A stretch of 64,000 bases of DNA from Syngnathus acus (GCF_901709675.1 NC_051102.1:3776912-3840911); one strand, 5' to 3'. Positions 35,960 to 46,218 are shown, numbered from the stretch's first letter. Translations and numbers: made by a program. The notes: generated by a model from the letters alone, not told the origin.

Positions 35960-36042
35960 GTCAGGATGGCCGAGCGGTCTAAGGCGCTGCGTTCAGGTCG
36001 CAGTCTCCACTGGAGGCGTGGGTTCGAATCCCACTTCTGACA
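35960..36042 (+). tRNA. tRNA-Leu (CAG)
   Basis: Consensus. Confidence 0.95.
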
Positions 36043-36138
36043 AAGTTGTTTTACTGAAGAATCAATGAGAATCCTCAGTTTGTGATCGATGAGAATCACA
36101 CACCCGATGAATTTAGTAACTAGAGTACCTGCTCATGT

Positions 36139-36195
36139 GCCGGGATGGCCGAGCGGTCTAAGGCGCTGCGTTAAGGTTGCAGCCTCCCCTGGAGA
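36139..36195 (+). pseudogene. tRNA-Leu (AAG), truncated
   Basis: T arm deleted: after CTGGAGA the sequence jumps into spacer (CACACCCGATG). Same deletion at 37290 and 43692. Confidence 0.8.
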
Positions 36196-36235
36196 CACAC
36201 CCGATGAATTTAGTAACTAGCGTGTCTGCTCATGT

Positions 36236-36318
36236 GTCAGCATGGCCGAGCGGTCGAAGGCACTGCGTTAAGGTCGCAGTCTCCCCTGGAGGTGTCGGTT
36301 CAAATCCCACTTCTGACA
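36236..36318 (+). tRNA. tRNA-Leu (AAG)
   Basis: D arm GGTCGAAGGCAC; T stem mismatch (GTGTCGGTTCAA). Confidence 0.75.
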
Positions 36319-36411
36319 AAGTTCTTTTACTGAAGAATCAATGAGAATCCTTTGTTTGTGGTTGAGAATCACACACCTGATGAATGTGGTAACTAAAGTT
36401 GAATCTCATGG

Positions 36412-36494
36412 GTCAGGGTGGCCGAGCGGTCTAAGGCGCTGCGTTAAGGTCGAAGTCTCCACTGGAGGCGTGGGTTCGAATCCCACTTCTTACA
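36412..36494 (+). tRNA. tRNA-Leu (AAG)
   Basis: CGAAG stem mismatch; 3' end TCTTACA mismatches the acceptor stem. Confidence 0.7.
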
Positions 36495-36590
36495 AAGTTC
36501 TTTTACTGAAGAATCAATGAGAATCCTCACTTTGGGATCGTTGAGAATCACACACCTGATGAGTGTGGTGACTAAATATAAGTTTTATGT

Positions 36591-36673
36591 GTCAGGATGG
36601 CCGAGCGGTCTAAGGCGCTGCGTTCAGGTCGCAGTCTCCACTGGAGGCGTGGGTTCGAATCCCACTTCTGACA
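36591..36673 (+). tRNA. tRNA-Leu (CAG)
   Basis: Consensus. Confidence 0.95.
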
Positions 36674-36764
36674 AAGTTCTTTTACTGAAGAATCAATGAG
36701 AATCCGCAGTTTCGTTGAGAATCACACACTCGATGAATGTGGTAACTAACGCTGAACCTTATGT

Positions 36765-36847
36765 GTCAGGATGCTTGAGCAGTCTAAAGCGCTGTGTTCA
36801 GGGTGCAATCTCCACTGGAGGTGTGGGTTCGAATCCCACTTCTGGCA
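36765..36847 (+). pseudogene. tRNA-Leu (CAG), degenerate
   Basis: Third copy of the damaged 34195 form. Confidence 0.7.
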
Positions 36848-36939
36848 AAGTTCTTTTACTGAAGAATCAATGAGGATCCTCAGTGATCGTTGAGAATCAC
36901 ACACCTGATGAATGTGGTAACTAAAGTTGAATCTCATGT

Positions 36940-37022
36940 GTCAGGATGGCCGAGCGGTCTAAGGCGCTGCGTTCAGGTTGCAGTCTCCCCTGGAGGCGTG
37001 GGTTCGAATCCCACTTCTGACA
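36940..37022 (+). tRNA. tRNA-Leu (CAG)
   Basis: Consensus with a G-U in the anticodon stem (GGTTGCAG). Confidence 0.93.
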
Positions 37023-37110
37023 AAGTTCTTTTACTGAAGAATAAATGAGGATCCTCAGCGTTGAGAATCACACACCTGAAGAATGTAGTAACTAAAGTTG
37101 AATCTCATGT

Positions 37111-37193
37111 GTCAGGATGGCCGAGCGGTCTAAGGCGCTGCGTTCAGGTTGCAGTCTCCACTGGAGGCGTGGGTTCGAATCCCACTTCTGACA
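37111..37193 (+). tRNA. tRNA-Leu (CAG)
   Basis: As 36940, with CACTGG variable loop. Confidence 0.93.
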
Positions 37194-37289
37194 AAGTTGT
37201 TTTACTGAAGAATCAATGAGAATCCTCAGTTTGTGATCGATGAGAATCACACACCCGATGAATTTAGTAACTAGAGTACCTGCTCATGT

Positions 37290-37346
37290 GCCGGGATGGC
37301 CGAGCGGTCTAAGGCTCTGCGTCAAGGTTGCAGCCTCCCCTGGAGA
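37290..37346 (+). pseudogene. tRNA-Leu (AAG), truncated
   Basis: T arm deleted as at 36139; loop base 33 is C (TCAAGGT). Confidence 0.8.
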
Positions 37347-37386
37347 CACACCCGATGAATTTAGTAACTAGCGTTTCTGCTCATGT

Positions 37387-37469
37387 GTCAGCATGGCCGA
37401 GCGGTCGAAGGCACTGCGTTAAGGTCGCAGTCTCCCCTGGAGGTGTGGGTTCAAATCCCACTTCTGACA
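37387..37469 (+). tRNA. tRNA-Leu (AAG)
   Basis: D arm GGTCGAAGGCAC; T loop TTCAAAT. Confidence 0.83.
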
Positions 37470-37562
37470 AAGTTCTTTTACTGAAGAATCAATGAGAATC
37501 CTTAGTTTGTGGTTGAGAATCACACACCTGATGAATGTGGTAACTAAAGTTGAATTTCATGG

Positions 37563-37645
37563 GTCAGGGTGGCCGAGCGGTCTAAGGCGCTGCGTTCAGG
37601 TCGAAGTCTCCACTGGAGGCGTGGGTTCAAATCCCACTTCTGACA
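37563..37645 (+). tRNA. tRNA-Leu (CAG)
   Basis: 5' GTCAGGGTGG; CGAAG mismatch. Confidence 0.82.
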
Positions 37646-37738
37646 AAGTTCTTTTACTGAAGAATCAATGAGAATCCTTAGTTTGTGGTTGAGAATCACA
37701 CACCTGATGAATGTGGTAACTAAAGGTGAAGCTCATGG

Positions 37739-37821
37739 GTCAGGGTGGCCGAGCGGTCTAAGGCGCTGCGTTAAGGTCGCAGTCTCACCTGGAGACGTGG
37801 GTTCGAATCCCACTTCTGACA
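37739..37821 (+). tRNA. tRNA-Leu (AAG)
   Basis: 5' GTCAGGGTGG; otherwise consensus. Confidence 0.9.
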
Positions 37822-37917
37822 AAGTTCTTTTACTGAAGAATCAATGAGAATCCTCAGTTTGTGATCGTTGAGAATCACACACCCGATGAATGTAGTAACT
37901 AGTTTATCTGTTGACGT

Positions 37918-38000
37918 GTCAGGATGGCCGAGCGGTCTAAGGCGCTGCGTTTAGGTCGCAGTCTCCACCGGAGGCGTGGGTTCGAATCCCACTTCTGACA
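37918..38000 (+). tRNA. tRNA-Leu (TAG)
   Basis: Loop TTTAGGT; all arms pair; CACCGG variable loop. Confidence 0.9.
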
Positions 38001-38088
38001 AAGTAATTTTGCTGACGAATCAATGAGAATCCTTAGTGTTGAGAATCACACACCCGATGAATTTAGTAACTAGAGTACCTGCTCATGT

Positions 38089-38169
38089 GCCAGGATGGCC
38101 GAGCGGTCTAAGGCGCTGTGTTAAGGTCGGTCTCTCCTGGAGGCGTGGGTTCAAATCCCACTTCTGACA
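38089..38169 (+). pseudogene. tRNA-Leu (AAG), 81 nt
   Basis: Two bases lost in the 3' side of the anticodon stem (GGTCGGTCTC). Confidence 0.7.
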
Positions 38170-38262
38170 AAGTTCTTTTACTGAAGACTCAATGAGAATC
38201 CACCGTTTGTGGTTGAGAATCACACACTCGATGAATGTGGTAACTAAAGTTGAATCTCATGT

Positions 38263-38345
38263 GTCAGCATGGCCGAGCGGTCGAAGGCACTGCGTTAAGG
38301 TCGCAGTCTCCCCTGGAGGTGTGGGTTCAAATCCCACTTCAGACA
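38263..38345 (+). tRNA. tRNA-Leu (AAG)
   Basis: 3' end TTCAGACA mismatches the acceptor stem by one base. Confidence 0.78.
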
Positions 38346-38434
38346 AAGTTATTTTACTGAAGAATCAATGAGAATCCTTAGTGGTTGAGAATCACACACC
38401 TGATGAATGTGGTAACTAAAGTTGAATCTCATGG

Positions 38435-38517
38435 GTCAGGGTAGCCAAGCGGTCTAAGGCGCTGCGTTCAGGTCGAAGTCTCCACTGGAGGCGTGGGTTC
38501 AAATCCCACTTCTGACA
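38435..38517 (+). tRNA. tRNA-Leu (CAG)
   Basis: A box TAGCCAAGCGG; CGAAG mismatch. Confidence 0.78.
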
Positions 38518-38610
38518 AAGTTCTTTTACTGAAGACTCAATGAGAATCCACCGTTTGTGGTTGAGAATCACACACTCGATGAATGTGGTAACTAAAGTTG
38601 AACCTCATGT

Positions 38611-38693
38611 GTCAGCATGGCCGAGCGGTCGAAGGCACTGCGTTAAGGTCGCAGTCTCCCCTGGAGGTGTGGGTTCAAATCCCACTTCTGACA
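38611..38693 (+). tRNA. tRNA-Leu (AAG)
   Basis: Same subtype as 37387. Confidence 0.83.
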
Positions 38694-38786
38694 AAGTTCT
38701 TTTACTGAAGAATCAATGAGAATCCTTAGTTTGTGGTTGAGAATCACACACCTGATGAATGTGGTAACTAAAGTTGAATCTCATGG

Positions 38787-38869
38787 GTCAGGGTGGCCGA
38801 GCGGTCTAAGGCGCTGCGTTAAGGTCGCAGTCTCACCTGGAGACGTGGGTTCGAATCCCACTTCTGACA
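38787..38869 (+). tRNA. tRNA-Leu (AAG)
   Basis: Duplicate of 37739. Confidence 0.9.
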
Positions 38870-38965
38870 AAGTTCTTTTACTGAAGAATCAATGAGAATC
38901 CTCAGTTTGTGATCGTTGAGAATCACACATCCGATGAATGTAGTAACTAGTTTATCTGCTGATGT

Positions 38966-39048
38966 GTCAGGATGGCCGAGCGGTCTAAGGCGCTGCGTTT
39001 AGGTCGCAGTCTCCACCGGAGGCGTGGGTTCGAATCCCACTTCTGACA
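38966..39048 (+). tRNA. tRNA-Leu (TAG)
   Basis: Duplicate of 37918, 1048 bp away. Confidence 0.9.
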
Positions 39049-39140
39049 AAGTAATTTTGCTGACGAATCAATGAGAATCCTTAGATTGTGTTGAGAATCA
39101 CACACCCGATGAATTTAGTAACTAGAGTACCTGCTCATGT

Positions 39141-39221
39141 GCCAGGATGGCCGAGCGGTCTAAGGCGCTGCGTTAAGGTCGGTCTCTCCTGGAGGCGTGG
39201 GTTCAAATCCCACTTCTGACA
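39141..39221 (+). pseudogene. tRNA-Leu (AAG), 81 nt
   Basis: Same 2-base deletion as 38089. Confidence 0.7.
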
Positions 39222-39314
39222 AAGTTCTTTTACTGAAGACTCAATGAGAATCCACCGTTTGTGGTTGAGAATCACACACTCGATGAATGTGGTAACTAAA
39301 GTTGAATCTCATGT

Positions 39315-39397
39315 GTCAGCATGGCCGAGCGGTCGCAGGCACTGCGTTAAGGTCGCAGTCTCCCCTGGAGGTGTGGGTTCAAATCCCACTTCTGACA
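39315..39397 (+). tRNA. tRNA-Leu (AAG)
   Basis: D arm GGTCGCAGGCAC. Confidence 0.8.
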
Positions 39398-39490
39398 AAG
39401 TTATTTTACTGAAGAATCAATGAGAATCCTTAGTTTGTGGTTGAGAATCACACACCTGATGAATGTGGTAACTAAAGTTGAATCTCATGT

Positions 39491-39573
39491 GTCAGGATGG
39501 CCGAGCGGTCTAAGGCGCTGCGTTAAGGTCGCAGTCTCCCCTGGAGACGTGGGTTCGAATCCCACTTCTGACA
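39491..39573 (+). tRNA. tRNA-Leu (AAG)
   Basis: Consensus body with GGAGACGTGG variable/T junction. Confidence 0.93.
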
Positions 39574-39666
39574 AAGTTCTTTTACTGAAGAATCAATGAG
39601 AATATGAGTTTCTGCGTTAAGAATCACACACTCGATGAATGTAGTAACTAAAGTTGAATTTTAGGT

Positions 39667-39749
39667 GTCAGGAAGGCCGAGTGGTCTAAGGCGCTGTGTT
39701 CAGGTCGTAGTCTCCATTGGAGGCGTGGGTTCGAATCCCACTTCTGACA
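39667..39749 (+). tRNA. tRNA-Leu (CAG)
   Basis: A box AGGCCGAGTGG; stem CTGTG/CGTAG imperfect. Confidence 0.72.
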
Positions 39750-39839
39750 AAGTAATTTTGCTGAAGAATCAATGAGAATCCTTAGATTGTTGAGAATCAC
39801 ACACCCGATGAATTTAGTAACTAGCGTGTCTGCTCATGT

Positions 39840-39914
39840 GTCAGCATGGCCGAGCGGTCTAAGGCGTTGCGTTAAGGTCGCAGTCTCCCCTGGGTTCAAA
39901 TTCCACTTCTGACA
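39840..39914 (+). pseudogene. tRNA-Leu (AAG), 75 nt
   Basis: Eight bases lost across variable arm and T stem (CCCCTGGGTTCAAATTCC). Confidence 0.75.
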
Positions 39915-40009
39915 AAGTTCTTTTACTGAAGAATCAATGAGAATCCTCAGTTTGTGATCGTTGAGAATCACACACTCGATGAATGTGGTAACTAAAGTTG
40001 AATCTCATG

Positions 40010-41110
40010 CGTCACATATTGGAATGCGGCCCCGAGGACTAGAGCTTGACACCTGTGACCTTTGACCATGATATTTCCCTAATAAAGTGGCCTGTTATTA
40101 GGTACACTTGAAAATGGCGGTGTACCTAATGGAGTGTCCGTCATTCCCTCGTTAAGTGCAGCTGCGTGAAAAGTTTTAGCTCCTGCAGAACGTGAAAGTG
40201 ACCAAAAACTTTTCACGCAGGTGCACTTAACGAGGGAATCACACGGACACTCCATTGGGTACACCGCCATTTTCAAGTGTACCTAATAGGCCATTTTATT
40301 AGGGAAATATCAAACAGCAAACAGTGATCTTGGAAAACATGTTGGAATGCGGCCCCGAGGACTAGAACTTGACACCCGTGACCTTTGACCATGATATTTC
40401 CCTAATAAAGTGGCCTGTTATTAGGCACACCTGAAAATGGTGGTGTACCTAATGGAGTGTCCGTGTGATTCCCTCGTTAAGTGCACCTGCGTGAAAAGTT
40501 TTAGCTCCTACAGAACGTGAAAGTGACCAAAAACTTTTCACGCAGGTGCGCTTAACGAGGGAATCACATGGATACTCCATTTGGTACACCGCCATTTTCA
40601 AGTGTACCTAATAACAGGCCACTTTATTAGGGAAATATCAAACAGCAAACAGTGATCTTGGAAAACATGTTGGAATGCGGCCCCGAGGACTAGAGCGTGA
40701 CACTTGTGACCTTTGACCATGATATTTCCCTAGTAAAGTGGCCTGTTATTAGGTACACTTGAAAATGGCGGTGTACCTAATGGAATGCCCGTGTGATTCC
40801 CTCGTTAAGTGCACCTGCGTGAAAAGTTTTAGCTCCTGCAGAACGTGAAAGTGACCAAAAACTTTTCACGCAGGTGCACTTAACGAGGGTAACTTGGAAT
40901 ACATATTGGAACGTGGCCCCTCGAGGACTGGAGGTCGACACCCCTGGTTTAAGTGAAAAGTGCCACACCCACCCTCACCCCCACTTTCTGATTGGCTGGT
41001 TGATTTGTGACATCGCTTGGACACACCACCATTGTCAGGTGTATCTAATAACAGGCCAGTTTATTAGGGAAAAATCATGGCCAAAGCTTAACTGAAAGTG
41101 AAAAGTGCCA
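40010..41110. mobile_element. Fold-back module, copy 1
   Basis: Three related palindromic units: 40070-40311, 40393-40639, and 40721 to about 40890, truncated. Complete units begin GATATTTCCCTAATAAAGTG and end with its reverse complement. Inside, CCCTCGTTAAGTGCACCTGC pairs with GCAGGTGCACTTAACGAGGG, so nearly the whole unit can fold. Units are joined by a GGAATGCGGCCCCGAGGACT linker. Plus-strand tRNAs lie on its left and minus-strand tRNAs on its right. No ORF of note. Confidence 0.85.
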
Positions 41111-41214
41111 CACCCGCCCTCACCCCCACAAAATTTATCTTTACATTCATCGGGTGTGTGATTCTCAGCGATCACAAACTCAGGATTCTCATTGATTCTT
41201 CAGTAAAAGATCAT

Positions 41215-41297
41215 TATCAGAAGTGGGATTCGAACCCACGCCTCCAGGGGAGACTGCAACCTTAACGCAGCACCTTAGACCGCTCGGCCATCCTGAC
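41215..41297 (-). tRNA. tRNA-Leu (AAG)
   Basis: 3' end TATCAG (plus strand) gives one acceptor mismatch. Confidence 0.8.
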
Positions 41298-41393
41298 ACA
41301 TGAGCAGACATGCTAGTTACTAAATTCATCGGGTGTGTGATTCTCAGCGCTCTCAAACTCAGGATTCTCATTGATTCTTCAGTAAAAGACCAT

Positions 41394-41476
41394 TGTCAGA
41401 AGTGGGATTTGAACCCACGCCTCCAGGGGAGACTGCGACCTTAACGCAGCGCCTTAGACCGCTCGGCCATCCTGAC
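41394..41476 (-). tRNA. tRNA-Leu (AAG)
   Basis: Consensus with TTCAAAT T loop. Confidence 0.92.
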
Positions 41477-41572
41477 ACATCAGCAGGTTCTCTAGTTACT
41501 GAATTCATCGGGTGTGTGATTATCAGCGATCACAAAATCAGGATTCTCATTGATTCTTCAGTATAACAACTT

Positions 41573-41655
41573 TACCGGAAGTGGGATTCGAACCCACGCC
41601 TCCTGTGGAGCCTGCGACTTGAACGCAGCGCCTTAGACAGCTCGGCCATCCTGAC
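41573..41655 (-). pseudogene. tRNA-Leu-like with CAA anticodon
   Basis: Loop TTCAAGT reads CAA. Acceptor 3' strand (TACCGG) and D arm (AGACAG on the plus strand) are damaged. Confidence 0.65.
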
Positions 41656-41745
41656 ACATGAGATTCAACTTTAGTTACTGCATTCATCAGGTGTGTGATT
41701 CTCAACGATCAAAGGATTCTCATTGATTCTTCAGTAAAACAACTT

Positions 41746-41828
41746 TGTCAGAAGTGGGATTCGAACCCACGCCTCCAGTGGAGACTGCGACCTTAACGCA
41801 GCGCCTTAGAGCGCTCGGCCATCCTGAC
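41746..41828 (-). tRNA. tRNA-Leu (AAG)
   Basis: One D-arm change (TTAGAGCGCTC on the plus strand). Confidence 0.85.
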
Positions 41829-41921
41829 ACATAAGATTCATCTTTACATACCACATTCATCGGGTGTGTGATTCTCAGCGATCACAAACAGGATTCTCAT
41901 TTATTCTTCAGTAAAAGACTT

Positions 41922-42004
41922 TGTCAGAAGTGGGATTCGAACCCACGTCTCCAGTGGAGACTGCGACCTTAACGCAGCGCCTTAGACCGCTCGGCCATCC
42001 TGAC
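41922..42004 (-). tRNA. tRNA-Leu (AAG)
   Basis: Consensus with GGAGACGTGG junction. Confidence 0.93.
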
Positions 42005-42100
42005 ACATGAGCAGGTAGTCTAGTTACTAAATTCATCGGGTGTGTGATTCTCAATGATACCAAGCTAAGGATTCTGATAGATTCTTCAGTAAAACAACTT

Positions 42101-42175
42101 TGTCAGTAGTGGGATTTGAACCCAGTGGAGACTGGGACCTGAACGCAGCGCCTTAGACCGCTCGGCCATCCTGAC
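42101..42175 (-). pseudogene. tRNA-Leu (CAG), 75 nt
   Basis: Lost about 8 bases in the variable/T region; stem base changed (ACTGGGACC). Confidence 0.75.
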
Positions 42176-42299
42176 ACATGAGATTCAACTTTAGTTACTA
42201 CATTCATCAGGTGTGTGATTCTCAACGATCACTAAGGATTCTCATTCTCTTCAGTATCACAAACTCAGGATTATCATTGATTCTTCAGTAAAAGACCAT

Positions 42300-42352
42300 A
42301 GTCAGAAGTGGGAAAAATCAATGATAATCCTGAGTTTGTGATCGCTGAGAAT
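42300..42352. other. tRNA stub and orientation switch left of the LINE
   Basis: 42300-42311 is the 3' end of a minus-strand unit. From about 42312 the spacer continues in plus orientation (AATCAATGATAATCCTGAG), so an inversion junction lies here. Confidence 0.65.
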
Positions 42353-43512
42353 CATCATCATCATCATCATCGGCGGTCACTCGAGACGAGTATGACTGTC
42401 TTCTTCTCAGGGCCGTCTACTTGTGGGTCCGCAGGTGGGCGTAGAGGCCGATCCGGGATCCACATATTTTTGTGCAGTGTGGGCAGGGGAAAGTTGTGGT
42501 GGGTTGTGGTCGTGCTGGAGCCTGTTTTTGCCTTTCCTTTCGGAGTTGTCGTTTGGTTTCTGCGACACGGCGGAGTTCGTTTTCGTGATGTGCTGCACCT
42601 TCTTGCACCGCTGCCCTCCAGCAGTTCCTGTTCAAGGCGATGCGCTCCCAGTCCCGAGATGTTATTTGGAATTTCTTGAGATTGGTCTTGAGGTTGTCCT
42701 TAAAACGTTTCTTTTGCCCGCCCGGGGCTCGCGGACCTCTCTCCAGCTGGGAGTATAACATCTGTTTGGGGAGGCGGGTGTCAGCCATGCGGATGAGATG
42801 TCCTGTCCATCGGAGTTGGTGCTGCATTATTAAGGTGGTGATGCTCGGTATCGTGGCTTCCTCCAGAACGCTGATGTTTGTGCGTCTGTCCTCCCAGTTG
42901 ATCCTGAGTATTTTCCTCAAGGTTCTCTGGTGGTGTTGTTCAAGAACTCTTAGGTGCCTGCTGTAGGTTGTCCATGATTCTGCCCCATAAAGTAAGGTGG
43001 GGAGAACCACAGCTTTGTAAACCAGGAGCTTGGTGTCAACCCGGAGGTCTCTGTCTTCAAAGACTCTTTTCCGGAGTCTGGCATACGCTCCACTGGCACA
43101 GCTCAGGCGATGGTTGACCTCAGAGTCAATGTCCGCTTTGGAGGAGAGAAGAGAGCCGAGGTAGGGGAAGTGGTGAACATATTCAAGTGCAGTGTTGTCC
43201 ACATTTATGATGGGCGGAGTAGATGGCTGGTTGGGTGGGGGTTGATGTAGCACCTGGGTCTTCTTGATGTTCACGGTCAGACCCAGGGCTCTGTATGCCT
43301 TAGCGAAGGAGTTCAGGATGCCCTGGAGGTATTCTGCAGAGTGTGCTGCAATGGCATTATCGTCTGCATACTGGAGCTCCACGACCGTGGTGGTTCTGAT
43401 CTTGGTTTTGGCTTTGAACCTGTTAAGGTTGAAGAGCCTGCCATCAGTTCTGTACCATATTGGTGATCCCTCTGAACGCGGTAATCCAGTCGGGAGGTTT
43501 GAGGCAGGCTAT
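42353..43512 (-). mobile_element. 5'-truncated LINE (non-LTR retrotransposon)
   Basis: Minus-strand element whose 3' end is a (GAT)n tail at 42353-42372. A reading frame is open from about 43500 to the stop near 42417. It starts inside the reverse transcriptase with a YRTDGRLFNL block and the catalytic YADD. Then come LLYGAESWT and QLRWTGHLIRM, typical of animal LINE C-termini, and a C-terminal C-x2-C-x12-H-x3-H finger (CPHC...HLRTH). Endonuclease and the first RT motifs are missing, so it cannot move by itself. It is inserted in the middle of the tRNA-Leu array; clade not assigned. Confidence 0.85.
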
Positions 43513-43595
43513 GTTTAGATGGCCGAGCGGTCTAAGGCGCTGCGTTAAGGTCGCAGTCTCCCCTAGAGGCGTGGGTTCAAATCCCATTTCTGACA
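43513..43595 (+). tRNA. tRNA-Leu (AAG)
   Basis: Abuts the LINE; 5' end is GTTTAGATGG instead of GTCAGGATGG, so acceptor pairing is impaired and function doubtful. Confidence 0.6.
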
Positions 43596-43691
43596 ATGGT
43601 CTTTTACTGAAGAATCAATGAGAATCCTCAGTTTTTGATCGATGAGAATCACACACCCGATGAATTTAGTAACTAGAGTACCTGCTCATGT

Positions 43692-43748
43692 GCCAGGATG
43701 GCCGAGCGGTCTAAGGCGCTGCGTTAATGTCGCAGTCTCCCCTGGAGA
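43692..43748 (+). pseudogene. tRNA-Leu-like, truncated, loop AAT
   Basis: Loop TTAATGT; T arm deleted as at 36139. Confidence 0.75.
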
Positions 43749-43776
43749 CACACCCGATGAATTTGTATGCTCATGT

Positions 43777-43859
43777 GTCAGCATGGCCAAGCGGTCTAAG
43801 GCACTGCGTTAAGGTAGCAGTCTCCCCTGGAGACGTGGGTTCGAATCCCACTTCTGACA
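43777..43859 (+). tRNA. tRNA-Leu (AAG)
   Basis: A box TGGCCAAGCGG; stem mismatch (GGTAGCAG). Confidence 0.75.
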
Positions 43860-43955
43860 AAGTTCTTTTACTGAAGAATCAATGAGAATCCTCAGTTTGT
43901 GATCGTTGAGAATCACACACCCGATGAATTTAGTAACTAGTGTATCTGCTGATGT

Positions 43956-44038
43956 GTTAGGATGGCCGAGCGGTCTAAAGCGCTGCGTTAAAGTAGCAAT
44001 GTCCCCTGGAGGCATAGGTTCAAATCCCACTTCTGACA
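43956..44038 (+). pseudogene. tRNA-Leu-like, loop AAA
   Basis: Loop TTAAAGT; anticodon stem broken (AGCAAT); variable/T junction GGAGGCATAGG. Confidence 0.65.
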
Positions 44039-44131
44039 AAGTTCTTTTACTGAAGAATCAATGAGAATTTGAGTTTCAGCGTTGAGAATCACACACTCGA
44101 TGAATGTAGTACCTAAAGATGAATTTCATGT

Positions 44132-44214
44132 GTCAGGAAGGCCGAGTGGTCTTAGGCGCTGTGTTCAGGTCGCAGTCTCCATTGGAGGCGTGGGTTCGAA
44201 TCCCACTTCTGACA
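44132..44214 (+). tRNA. tRNA-Leu (CAG)
   Basis: Close to 39667, which occupies the same place beside fold-back copy 1. Confidence 0.78.
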
Positions 44215-44309
44215 AAGTAATTTTGCTGAAGAATCAATGAGAATCCTCAGTTTGTGATCGTTGAGGATCACACACTCGATGAATGTGGTAACTAAAGTTG
44301 AATCTCATG

Positions 44310-45355
44310 TGTCACATATTGGAATGCGGCCCCGAGGACTAGAGCTTGACACCTGTGACGTTTGACCATGATATTTCCCTAATAAAGTGGCCTGTTATTA
44401 GGTACACTTGAAAATGGCGGTGTACCTAATGGAGTGTCCGTCATTCCCTCGTTAAGTGCAGCTGCGTGAAAAGTTTTAGCTCCTGCAGAACGTGAAAGTG
44501 ACCAAAAACTTTTCACGCAGGTGCGCTTAACGAGGGAATCACATGGATACTCCATTTGGTACACCGCCATTTTCAAGTGTACCTAATAACAGGCCACTTT
44601 ATTAGGGAAATATCAAACAGCAAACAGTGATCTTGGAAAACATGTTGGAATGCGGCCCTGAGGACTAGAGCTTGACACTTGTGACCTTTGACCATGATAT
44701 TTCCCTAATAAAGTGGCCTGTTATTAGGTACACTTGAAAATGGCGGTGTACCTAATGGAATGCCCGTGTGATTCCCTCGTTAAGTGCACCTGCGTGAAAA
44801 GTTTTAGCTCCTGCAGAACGTGAAAGTGACCAAAAACTTTTCACGCAGGTGCACTTAATGAGGGTAACTTGGAAAACATATTGGAACGCGGCCCCGAGGA
44901 CTAGAGCTTGACACCTGTGACCTTTGACCATGATATTTCCCTAATAAAGTGGCCTGTTATTAGGTACACTTGAAAATGGCGGTGTACCTAATGTAGTGTC
45001 TGTGTGATTCCCTCGTTAAGTGCACCTACGTGAAAAGTTTTAGCTCCTGCAGAACGTGAAAGTGACCAAAAACTTTTCACGCAGGTGCACTTAACGAGGG
45101 TAACTTGGAATACATATTGGAACGTGGCCCCTCGAGGACTGGAGGTCGACACCCCTGGTTTAAGTGAAAAGTGCCACACCCACCCTCACCCCCACTTTCT
45201 GATTGGCTGGTTGATTTGTGACATCGCTTGGACACACCATTAGGTACACCACCATTGTCAGGTGTACCTAATAACAGGCCAGTTTATTAGGGAAAAATCA
45301 TGGCCAAAGCTTAACTGAAAGTGAAGAGTGCCCCACCCGCCCTCGCCCTCACAAA
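44310..45355. mobile_element. Fold-back module, copy 2
   Basis: Palindromic units at 44370-44614, 44696 to about 44865 and 44932 to about 45098, the last two truncated. The closing tail is shared with copy 1 (GGAACGTGGCCCCTCGAGGA, then TTTCTGATTGGCTGGTTG). It again separates plus-strand tRNAs (left) from minus-strand tRNAs (right), which suggests duplication of the whole junction. Confidence 0.85.
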
Positions 45356-45422
45356 ATGTATCTTTACATTTTCGATTCTCAACGCTCTAAGGATTCTCAT
45401 TGATTCTTCAGTAAAATACCAT

Positions 45423-45505
45423 TGTCAGAAGTAGGATTCGAACCCACGCCTCCAGTGGAGACTGCGACCTAAACACAGCACCTTAGACCGCTCGGCCATC
45501 CTGAC
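45423..45505 (-). tRNA. tRNA-Leu (TAG)
   Basis: Loop TTTAGGT; stem CTGTG/CGCAG has a G-U-type pair. Confidence 0.8.
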
Positions 45506-45599
45506 ACGTAAGATTCATCTTTAGATACCACATTCATCGGGTGTGTGATTCTCAGCGACAAACTCAGGATTATTAATTGATTCTTCAGTAAAAGACCAT

Positions 45600-45682
45600 T
45601 GTCAGAAGTGGGATTCGAACCCAAGCATCCAGTGGAGACTGCGACCTAAACACAGCACCTTAGACTGCTCGGCCATCCTGAC
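45600..45682 (-). tRNA. tRNA-Leu (TAG)
   Basis: As 45423, with two extra T-arm/variable changes. Confidence 0.75.
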
Positions 45683-45777
45683 ACAAAAAATTCATCTTTA
45701 GTTACCACATTCATCAGGTGTGTGATTCTCAACGATCACAAACTGAGGATTCTCATTTATTCTTCAGTAAAAAACTT

Positions 45778-45860
45778 TGTCAGAAGTGGGATTCGAACCC
45801 ACGTCTCCAGTGGAGACTGCGACCTTAACGCAGCGCCTTAGACCGCTCGGCCATCCTGAC
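45778..45860 (-). tRNA. tRNA-Leu (AAG)
   Basis: Consensus. Confidence 0.93.
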
Positions 45861-45956
45861 ACATAAGATTCATCTTTAGTTACTACATTCATCAGGTGTG
45901 TGATTCTCAACGATCACAAAGTGAGGATCCTCATTGATTCTTCAGTAAAAGAACTT

Positions 45957-46039
45957 TGTCAGAAGTGGGATTCGAACCCACGTCTCCAGGGGAGACTGCG
46001 ACCTTAACGCAGCGCCTTAGACCGCTCGGCCATCCTGAC
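45957..46039 (-). tRNA. tRNA-Leu (AAG)
   Basis: Consensus, GGAGACGTGG subtype. Confidence 0.95.
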
Positions 46040-46135
46040 ACATGGGCATGTAGTCTAGTTACTAAATTCATCGGGTGTGTGATTCTCAATGATCACAAGC
46101 TAAGGATTCTCATAGATTCTTCAGTAAAACAACTT

Positions 46136-46218
46136 TGTCAGAAGTGGGATTCGAACCCACGCCTCCAGTGGAGACTGCGACCTGAACGCAGCGCCTTAGA
46201 CCGCTCGGCCATCCTGAC
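46136..46218 (-). tRNA. tRNA-Leu (CAG)
   Basis: Consensus, GGAGGCGTGG subtype. Confidence 0.95.

Noticed and set aside
42308-42966. Plus-strand frames of 108-123 aa over the LINE
   Set aside because: Shadows of the minus-strand reverse transcriptase frame, which has recognisable motifs.
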